Origin: Impatiens glandulifera
Taxonomy: Eukaryota > Streptophyta > Magnoliopsida > Ericales > Balsaminaceae
Direction of reading: 5' to 3'
Assembly: GCF_907164915.1 (NCBI RefSeq)
Contig: NC_061865.1
Location: 53,836,587-53,900,586 of the forward strand
DNA: 64,000 nucleotides
In this document: piece after piece, positions 55,830 to 64,000 of the stretch
How the letters are laid out: each line of letters starts with the position of its first letter
Position numbering within the stretch: position 1 is the stretch's first letter
Notes under the pieces: generated by a model
What the model was told of the DNA's origin: nothing
The model's database searches: none
Seen by the model: the letters and a program-made list of their open reading frames with translations, nothing else
Translations under genes and position numbers: made by a program

Positions 55830-58800
55830 AATAACCAGATGCAACTTCAAAACACTTTTTTGGGGGTTAAATAGAGATCTTAATATTTTATTATTGTATT
55901 TTAAATTTTTAATCACTCTTTTTTTTTATTAAAATTATTACTTAACATTTTATCTTTTAAATGTTTTAAAATATTGAATATTAAAAATATTTTTTATTAA
56001 AAAAAATAATAGTATGATTAAGGATTTTTCGTGTTATTTAAATAATTTAAGTTAATTAAATATTATTTAATTCACTTTTTTATCTATCACTTTTATTAGT
56101 TTAATTTATTAATTAAAATATTAATATAATTTTTATTTTATTATTATTATATATTAATAATTTTTAAATATTTTACTTAAATAAAATAAAATATAAAATA
56201 AAATCCTCAAAATTATGATGATTATTATTTATTAAATAGGTCAATTTATTTGAAAATTTTGAATCTGAAAAACCCTAAATTCTAGGACAAGTGGGAAAAT
56301 TTTTAATTATTAAAAAAATGTTAAAGTTTGAGTTTCAGAATATAGAATATACCCAAATTGAAATATTAATTAGACAATTATATGAATATATATATTATCT
56401 ATTTTTTACATTAAGATTTTGTAATTATATATTTGAATTAATTAATTAATTTTTATGTTTTTAACAGTAATAATGGGAATTAATAAATCGATAAATATAT
56501 AAATTACATTTAATAAAAAAATATATATATAAGAGAAAATAAGAAGTTAAATATCAAAATTATTAATTATTTTTTAATTTAATTAATTATTATTTTCATA
56601 TTATTAACCTTTTACAGTTAATAGTTAATTAATTTATTATGTGTTTTTAAAATTAGTAATAATAAGAAGAATTAATAAATTAAATTAATAAAATATATAA
56701 ATGTATATTTGTAAAACATATATATTAAATTATAAATATATATATATATATATATTATAAATTATATATATATTTATTATTAAAATGTTATTTCTCTTTT
56801 TTTTTAAACAATCTTATTTTTCGTAAAAAAATCTCATATGTTTTTTTTATAAAATGTATTAAAAATTCAATTTTAATTAACACATAATATTATAATTTCT
56901 CTTTTATAATTGTTTTCTTTTATGAATTCTATTTATTTTGAATATTAGTTGTTTATAGTTTGAGTTGAATCTTTTTAATAATTATTTATCTTAAATGAAT
57001 AATTTTATAAAAGAAATTAAAGAAAAAAATTTATTGAATAATAGAAAAATGAAAAGAAATTATTAAATGTTTTAGTGAGTGTAAATTTAAAATTATAGAA
57101 AGAAATTTATGCGAAGAAATAGTTAGAAATTGGATCAGTGGACAGGGACGAATCTATGTAAGGGCTCGGGTGAATTGAAGTCCACCCCGAAAAAGAAAAA
57201 AAAATTATTATTATTATTTTTTTACGATAAAAATATAAAATTATCCTTAATTTCTTGAAAAAATTTACGTTATTATTTTAAGCATACTCTAAATTTTTTT
57301 GAAACTCACCCTAATTCGAAATTTTGGGTCTTTCCTGTCAGTGATTTCCTTTGGTTTTGATGTATTATAAAAAATTGGGTATGCCTAATGTTATTGGAGG
57401 CTGATATCACATTTTCTAGATTTTGAGATTAAATGAATTGATAACTTTCGGTGGTTCAATCGATTTTGACATTTATTTAAAATTGTGTTAACTTTTTAAA
57501 TTAAAATAAAACAAAATCGAAAAAACAAGTAAAATATATATTATTTAAAAGTATCTAGCTAACAATTGTATGCATAATCTACTTATTGGAATTGGAAGCT
57601 AATATCCCATTTTCTAAAATTATTTTCCCTATATTTCACCAACATGAATAATTAAATATCCTAAAAAATCTAATGCATTTTAGTTAGAAAATATTGATAA
57701 TAAATACTATTAATATTTACTAAAAATCTTTTACTATAATATTTTTATAAAACACATAGCTTACATAGTTGGCTGATAAAGAACAAAAATGCTATAAGCT
57801 AACAAAAATTAAGTAACATTATTAATATATATATATATATATATGTTCGTCAAGAAACATAGTATAAATTGTAATGTTATAACTTAAAACAAGTAAAAAA
57901 AATAATATTCAATATTTTAAATTCTAAACAAATTTATTAGTTATAATCAAAATATTTTAATTGTATCTTCTTTCATGTTGCAATCAAATATCTTAATTTT
58001 TTAAGTAACAGATGCTTTATGTATTTGAAATGTGCATAATGGAAAGCAATAACAATATATTACTAAGAACATTAATCCTAAAAACATTAAAATTAAATTG
58101 CATAAATATTGAGGGTTATGTAAAAATTAATATTACTTTTAGAGAAATGTTTTTGTACAATAACGAATATCACGAATCTGACGTGGTCTGCCAGACTATT
58201 ATATTTTTTTTTTCTAAAAAATGGCCAATATTCAGGAGGAGAAAGTATTTTTTTATTTGTCTATGGAAAAATTGTCATGTTGGAGAGTTCTTTTTTTTGT
58301 TGCGAATATGGTCAAATTTGGGAGTCCTTTGTCCTGAACATGGGAGAGAGAAAAATTTTAATATCTTTTTGAGAAAATGAACAATGTTCGAGAGATTTTT
58401 GTTAAATGTTCGGGAGAATTTTGTTCTAAATATGGCTGCCATGTGCAGGAGAAATATTTTTTATTTTTATTTATCTCTCCTGCAAAAGTGACATACCCAC
58501 GTTAACATTGCTTTCGTTTTCAAATTCGTTCACCCTATCACAGCTCTTATTTTATTACTAAAATATAGCATCAAAACTCTATAAATTTTGTTATTTTTAA
58601 TCATTCAACTTAAATTGTTATAAATGCAATGTGAACTTTATTATTTTAAAAATCAATCTTGAATTACATCATATTTATATTAATTGATAATTAATAAAGT
58701 TTACATTCACTTTACCTTTCATATATCTAAGATGTTTTACAAGTGAATTATAAAATTAACATTTACAAACTTCTTGTGCAGTTGAAGGATGTTCATCTCA

Positions 58801-58990
58801 TCAACTTGAAGAGTCATAACTTCCACAATGTAATGGAAGATGTCATTTAGATGATAGTTCCTATGAATAAAACAAAAACAAAAAAACCAGAAAAACCAGA
58901 ATTATCAATAATTATTATCTTACAAAGTCCAAAGAATAAAATAAAAGCAAGGTCCAATACTTTAACTAACCTTATGGATCTGAGAAAATT
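55830..58990. other. Long AT-rich gene-free stretch
   Basis: Very high A+T with ATTAATTAA runs. A hAT-type MITE lies at 57143-57337. 58012-58380 is a 122-codon frame whose second half overlaps a repeat (GTCCTGAACATGGGAGAGAG; TGTTCGGGAG; see 47250). The product resembles nothing known and is probably chance. Confidence 0.5.
57143..57337. mobile_element. hAT-type MITE
   Basis: 195 bp starting CAGGGACGAATCT and ending TCTTTCCTG, with imperfect inverted ends. It is flanked by TCAGTGGA (57135-57142) and TCAGTGAT (57338-57345), an 8-bp target duplication with one change. Its CAGGGACGAA start and GTCCACCCCG-like subterminal part are typical of plant non-autonomous hAT elements. Confidence 0.65.
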
Positions 58991-59104
58991 TTAAAAGAAT
59001 TCAACAATCAGCAAATCACATAATATAACCAAATGTAAGATAACCTGAAAACATATCAATGGTTCATTTTGCACTAAGATAATCCAAATTACACCATAAT
59101 TATT

Positions 59105-59245
59105 ATTTAATGATGAAAAGATAAAGTACATGTATATATAAACATGTGTGAAAGTTACTCCATTTATATCATTTAGAATGATATAAATGGAGTAACTTTC
59201 ATACAAGTTTATATATGTACATTTGTCTTTTCATCACTAAATGAA
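59105..59245. repeat. Near-perfect hairpin, ~70-bp arms and 3-nt loop
   Basis: The arms meet at 59174-59176 (loop TAG). The inner ~30 bp are perfectly paired (AAGTTACTCCATTTATATCATT with its complement), then a few mismatches (GTACATGTATATATAAACATG against GTACATATATAAACTTGTATG) and again pairing in TGATGAAAAGA. It would fold into a long stem if transcribed. It may be a foldback MITE or a small-RNA precursor. Confidence 0.8.
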
Positions 59246-59269
59246 ATTTTGATATAATTCGGATTATTA

Positions 59270-59650
59270 CTAAAGCAGAAAATTCTTGTCTGAATGATTT
59301 AGATCTTCTTTACTCAATGCCTCCATTGATGTAGTAACGGCCTTTAAAATTGATATAGGTAGCGATTGTTCCACTTTTGATAAGTCGAAGCAATCTACAA
59401 TGAACAAATCATATGAATGGAAACAATTGAGGATACACCATAGAGAAATAATAAATATCCTCATAAACTAGAATCAAGATTAATAGTTCGAATGTAAACT
59501 TAACGTGACAAATCATGGGAAATAACACATAATCTTACTTAAGTGACAAAAGATCACGGCGGCGTCTTCTGCTCCATTGCGCCTATCTCGAAATCACAAC
59601 TTCTCATATTTACAAAGTTGTTGGATGCGGCGTCTCAGTATTTATAGGCC
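59270..59650 (-). other. Unclear minus-strand transcribed-looking locus
   Basis: On the minus strand a TATA box (CTATAAATA, plus positions 59638-59646) precedes a short G+C-rich segment. A donor lies at 59538 (TTAA/GTAAGA) and an acceptor before 59394 (CATTGTAG). Joining them gives one open frame (NGAEDAAVIFCHL, then CFDLSKVEQSLPISILKAVT, to TAG at 59270), but that frame has no ATG in exon 1; the nearby ATGs at 59607 and 59577 are in a frame that stops after a few codons. It may be a broken gene, a short-peptide gene with another start, or a non-coding RNA. Confidence 0.3.
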
Positions 59651-60661
59651 ATTTATTTTAGGGTTTCGTTTATTTCTTTATTAAGAAATGGGTACATAAT
59701 TGATATTAGATGATGTCGAGAATAAAACAATCTAGTAAATAACATTTTGGCCCATATGATATGGGCCATCTCATTTTTGAAGGTCTAGTAGATCAAATTA
59801 GCCCACACTAAATTTGTGGGTGCATTTTCGATATAACTATATTATCGAACATCCAAAAGTTTACAATTTCAATCCAACAATTGTCGCTCTATAGACATAC
59901 CATGACATCAAACTACAAAATCGACTATTTATTCAATAATTATTCTTTTTAGGTTGAAATTTACTGTCAAGCTTGAACTTGGATGTGAAATTGAAAGTAT
60001 CAATCTACGCCTATCTTATCTAAGGCACATTTTTACATTGTCTCGTCATTCATTCAAGTGATTGGAAATTGTTATATATTATCATACAAATTTAAAAAAG
60101 AAAAACTTGGAATAAAATGAGAAGACCTTGTTACTCCTTTTTCATACTGGCCAACAAAAAGATAGCAATTAATCTATTCAATACCAAGTGGTTCATCTTA
60201 TCTCCTCTTTTATAAAAGATAAGGAAACATGAGAAAGAAATGAACAATGTATTAAAACAAAAAAATGGAATAAGAACAAGAATATATATACATTATATAA
60301 AGTGACAAGAATTTCATGAGGGCCTAAGGAATAGAAACCCATAATCATAAAGAAGGAGCTTTCTAGATATAAGATTGATTCTCAAGGGGAAAAAGTATAT
60401 ATTATATGCTTCTTATCTTTTCTAGTGTTTTTCCAATAACATCCAATGAAAGTCAAATTGGCATAACCCAATGAATTCAGACATCAATCCAAAACCTATC
60501 TAATCAAATTTTCATTTGGATTGATTGTAGAAAAGCTACATTGGTGAACCACAATGAAACTCGAACATCCTGATCATAAATAAGGAAAAAAAGGGAAGTG
60601 ATGATGCATAATCATTTGCAAATCAACCTTACTAGAAACTTGTTAAATGTGGAATGCCCAA
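59651..60661. other. Intergenic DNA and 3' flank of the HIPP gene
   Basis: No coding or repeat signal that I can support. The right part would hold the 3' UTR of the minus-strand HIPP gene. Confidence 0.4.
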
Positions 60662-61725
60662 TTACATAATTGTGCACCCATTGGGATCTTCATCGCTTAA
60701 TAACTCAAATGAATACAATGATGATTTCGAGGGCGTCTCTAGGTCGGATGCCAATGACTCTTCTGCCCCTGAATTTTCGTACATGAAACCCTGATGCATA
60801 TACATGTAAGATTGCGACGGTTGAGAGGCATAATGTGACGTCATCATTGTGATAGTGGGATGGGCTGTGCTACTAGCAACATACACTTGTGGTTGTGCAT
60901 CAAAATAATTCATAGGCGGTAGGAATTGATGCCCTTGAAAATGTGGAGGGATCTGATTCATCTGAGGTGGGCCTAGGTTCAATGGCGGTGGCCCCGGGTT
61001 CGAAGGAGGTGGGCCCATTGAACCGGGTGGGGGCGCACCTAATAATTCTCCTTGTCCTCCGACCTTGTGACTCTTGCGTTTTTTCTTTTTCTTTTTTTTA
61101 GCTCCAGTGCCTTGTGGTGGCGGTTGGGTTGATCCATTCTCTGGGGGCTTCTTGGCTTCAAAACTTGGATCTTTAACTTCGAGAATATTATTATTAGCAG
61201 ATTCTAGAACCGGGGGCTTTTCGTCTCGATCGGGTTCTTCGTCACTGCTTTCTGTTTCACTTTGTTTATCTGGGTTCTTTTCTTTCGGGGGTTTCTTCCC
61301 TTTTATCGGCCATAATTCAGCGTGTTTGCCTGCTTTCACTAACTTCTTGATCAAAGTGTCTGCATCTATGTTGCCTGTTACCACTACTTTTTGCTGCTTG
61401 GTGTCTACATCAACCTTATAGACACCTTTACAAAAAAGAAGTTCAATTGATAATAGCAGAAATGGAGATGTTTTAAGTATAAATATTTTTTTCCTCTGTT
61501 TGTACCTTCAATGCTGTTGAGTATTCTCTTGACCTTCCTTTTGCAGCCTTCACAGTGGATGGAGACTTTCAAGAACCATGTCTAGGTGAGAGATAGATAG
61601 AGAGGTTAAAAATATCACTGAGAAAAATAAAGAAATGCAAAGTTTAGAAGTTTAGTCACCTTGTATTGGAGGGGCTCCCCGATTGCTTCTACTACTTCTT
61701 CTGGACCTGGTGCTGTTATTGCCAT
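60662..61725 (-). CDS. Heavy-metal-associated isoprenylated plant protein (HIPP)
   Basis: Three exons, 61725-61660, 61581-61506 and 61425-60662, in phase with GT-AG introns; 301 residues. Residues 23-90 are one HMA domain (TWFLKVSIHCEGCKRKVKRI) with the metal-binding Cys32 and Cys35, continuing GVYKVDVDTKQQKVVVTGNI and LIKKLVKAGKHAELWP. A Glu/Asp/Ser/Lys-rich part, a KKKKKKKRK run, a Pro/Gly/Asn/Gln-rich stretch (about 150-205) and a Met/Tyr/Ser/Gln-rich stretch follow. The protein ends CTIM, a CaaX box for prenylation. HIPPs bind Cu, Zn or Cd or protein partners in metal and stress responses; the poly-basic run suggests nuclear targeting competing with membrane anchoring. One HMA domain and a long Pro-rich tail place it with the HIPP32-39-like group. 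Confidence 0.93.
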
Positions 61726-63660
61726 ATGAAAATTTCTTAGAGTTAACGGCAACAATCAAGAGAGAAGAAAAGACGTAAGAAGAGGCTCAAAGGAGCATCT
61801 TTAAGAAAGGATGATGTGAGGGAGCTCTTTTAAAGTTGCAAAACTGGGAAAAGAAATCTTTCTATTGGAAGATGATGGCCTACCAATATCATTGAGATTC
61901 TCTAGTAAAAGGGTTGGGTTACTTTCAGGATTTTATTTCTCAAGATAAAGGCCCAAAATACCAGATTCATGACTTATTGGACACAACCTAAATTTAATGC
62001 ATAGCCAAATGGTTGTTTATCTCGTTTTGTTCGAGACGGAGGAGGTATAATATGACTTCATTTGTAAATTTAATTAGATGTAGTATAGGGGTAGTATGGT
62101 AATTAGTAGTATAGGGGGTAATATAGTAATTAGTAAAGTAAGTTAGTGGTTGTTAACTTATAAATTTTAAGATTAGGTATTATTTGGAGGAATGAATGGC
62201 ATAGTATGAAACTGGATTGTCTCCTCTAAAGGCTTAGTCCACACTAGTCACATCTACAATTCTTCTATAAATCCTAGATCTCTAGGCTGGTATGTAAAAA
62301 TAATCTGAAATATTTTTCTAATAAAATTTCAAATGGAATGATAAAGGAAAAAAAATGGGGGAAATGTACAATCTGGCTATCGATTTTGGAAATATAATCA
62401 ACTCAGTGAATAATCCAAGTAGATTTAGTCATTTTTTTTGTTTACATTAGTTTGAAAACAAAACTAAATAAACACATAGTGCTGGAAATTTAAGCATAAA
62501 TTTACTTGATATTCAGTGCTTAGACCTTTGAGCAAGTCCTGCACTGAAGAGTAACACTAACATCTCAAAATACAAAATATTCAATACTATTAAGTTTTAT
62601 CACATGTTCAGATTCTGATTTCACTAGTTAGAAGGATTTACAGTCTTTATTTCCCCCCCCCTCCCCCCAAAAAAAAAAATGCTCAAGCTCAAAATTAGCC
62701 TGTTCTGATTTCGGAAAAAGTTTCACAAGCTGTTTTTGTTACAGAAGTTGGAGTTTGATGCATGCTTATTATTCCGCTTTCAAACAAGCTAATACAAATT
62801 AAACAAAATAATGTCACAGCCCCATTTTGCATTGATGTCTTCATGCTCAAACAAATCCAGAAGGAGATTTTCTCAAAAAAAATCCAGAAGAAGAGATAAA
62901 GGGGAAGAAGTACCTTGGGATGCAACTTTATCTGTTGACCCGTATAATTTGTCCCTTTGTGTATGGAAATTACAAATCTAGAAGATTGCCTACTACCATA
63001 TAAAACCGACAAAGGTGGATGATCTTTAGCTGAAAGAAAACATGATTGCCTTAGGTGTGAATGAACAAATCTACTATAGTAAGCATGAAACTCTATATTA
63101 GATTAAGATAAAAAAAACACAGAAAAAGAGAGGCCAATTCTTTAGTTCTGCTTCCAATGTATTGGCCGGCCCCATTTGAAAACACTTTTTTTTTGTATCT
63201 AGGTCTGGATTAAAAAACGTTTGGAAACTAAACTTAGTCAGACATATTCAAAAAGTACAATAATGTAACACCACCATCTGAAAACCCAAAAAGAGGAAAA
63301 CTTTTTTTGACCGGGGTTTATTCCCTTGGGAAGCTAACACGACCCCCACAACCTAAAGAGAAGGATTTTAAAATAGCAACACGTTGAGTTTTCTAAGAAC
63401 ATTTTGTATTTTCAACAAACAGAGGTGATGAAAAAGCACTAATTAAGGAGAGAAAAATCAAACCAGAAGAGAGTTTCTTAAGCATAGATACTGTCACTCA
63501 GTCAAAATTTTAACCAGGGTATAAATTACAAAAGATATATGGAAGTGATAAATGTTTACCTCTAATCTCATCCAATACCCAAAGGTAAAGAAGGGTGGTA
63601 ATATAATTGAACACCCAATAACCGAGATTGTTTCCCTAAACAGTAGAAAAATTCCTTTAA
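61726..63660. other. Region between HIPP and PPR genes
   Basis: 61726-61860 is the HIPP promoter side. 62660-62680 is a C-run followed by an A-run. Minus-strand frame 62695-63012 (YGSRQSSRFVISIHKG) is open but unrecognised; it may be UTR or intron of the PPR gene. 63300-63362 is a repeat fragment shared with 54740-54810. Confidence 0.45.
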
Positions 63661-64000
63661 CTATTCTTTCCCTTTGTATAGCTTATCCAATAACCTCCTA
63701 ACATCAACTTTTTTTCCAGGTTTAGCAAGTGCAGAACTAATACAATCAAGTGTAGTTTCACAAGGGACAAAGCCTTTCTCATGCATCTCCTTGATTAAGT
63801 TTTTTGCCTCAACTCTATACATTTTTCTCAATTTCTTCTCTAGCTCCACGTGTTTCGATAGCCTGCACCAACCGCTAATCAATATGTCATAAGTCGAAGA
63901 ACTAATCAACACTCCTCTAGATTTCATCTCATTCATAAGCTCTCTAGCTTGTTTCATTTTTCCATCCGAAGCAAAATCATTGATTAAAGCATTATAAGTG
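63661..64000 (-). CDS. Pentatricopeptide repeat (PPR) protein, 3' end
   Basis: The frame enters from beyond base 64000 and ends at TAA 63661-63663, giving about 112 residues of C-terminal sequence. Pattern TYNALINDFASDGKMKQARE, LMNEMKSRGVLISSSTYDIL and GWCRLSKHVELEKKLRKMYR shows P-type PPR motifs of about 35 residues. The last one is degenerate (LIKEMHEKGFVPCETTLDCI), followed by a short tail (DVRRLLDKLYKGKE). PPR proteins bind organelle RNA for processing, stability or translation; the target cannot be told from this end. Confidence 0.88.
   Translation of the reverse strand, partial: TYNALINDFASDGKMKQARELMNEMKSRGVLISSSTYDILISGWCRLSKHVELEKKLRKMYRVEAKNLIKEMHEKGFVPCETTLDCISSALAKPGKKVDVRRLLDKLYKGKE

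Noticed and set aside
58012..58380. 122-codon frame
   Set aside because: Partly built from a repeat also seen near 47.3 kb, with AT-driven composition and no family match.
61074..61421. 115-codon plus-strand frame
   Set aside because: Antisense of the HIPP Lys/Pro-rich exon.

Overview
The window is nuclear DNA of a flowering plant, most likely a eudicot. The evidence is split genes with GT-AG introns, plant-only families (isoprenylated metallochaperone, pectin methylesterase, XTH-like hydrolase, PPR protein), plastid sigma-factor exons, and a very AT-rich background packed with plant transposons (Ty3/gypsy, Ty1/copia, LINE, SINE, hAT, MULE and MITE-like elements). The species cannot be named from this sequence. 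All exon models below were built by eye from reading frame, splice consensus and remembered protein families; none was checked by a search.

Layout. 1-3460: decayed Ty3/gypsy pol with a ~967-bp internal tandem duplication. 3461-4740: decayed, coding-like minus-strand sequence. 4762-5985: intact F-box gene. 6841-7385: small transposon remnants. 7786-32700: an array of diverged segmental copies (A, B, a fragment B', C, perhaps D at 41.8 kb), each built round a small two-exon cysteine-rich defensin-like gene. Copies A and C are intact, B is dead. The units are broken up by a TIR element filled with a huge inverted array of ~20-bp repeats (9728-11793), a 1.1-kb hAT element whose empty site survives in unit A (13036-14153), two 5'-truncated LINEs, an XTH-like gene lacking its usual C-terminal domain (20304-22361), a copia fragment, and a Pack-MULE-like element with ~650-bp terminal inverted repeats that has captured part of a plastid sigma-factor gene (28548-31748).

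32865-35516 (minus): eight-exon TPR-like protein gene, probably plastid targeted. 35517-42960: gene-free, with repeat-like sequence and a long foldback at 40300-40531. 42971-45307: type-I pectin methylesterase with a PMEI pro-region and an odd Lys/Glu/Asp-rich tail. 48002-51642: MCTS1 homologue in eight exons. 52944-55539 (minus): LSM4 homologue in seven coding exons, the first being the ATG alone. 55830-60661: mostly AT-rich, with a hAT-type MITE, a near-perfect ~70-bp-arm hairpin and one unclear transcribed-looking locus. 60662-61725 (minus): heavy-metal-associated isoprenylated plant protein ending in a CaaX box. 63661-64000 (minus): 3' end of a PPR gene running out of the window.

The genes do not form a pathway. 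Conserved housekeeping genes (translation re-initiation, mRNA decay/splicing, plastid TPR, PPR) lie on the right. Fast-evolving secreted or wall-related genes (defensin-like, XTH-like, PME, F-box) lie on the left in transposon-rich DNA.
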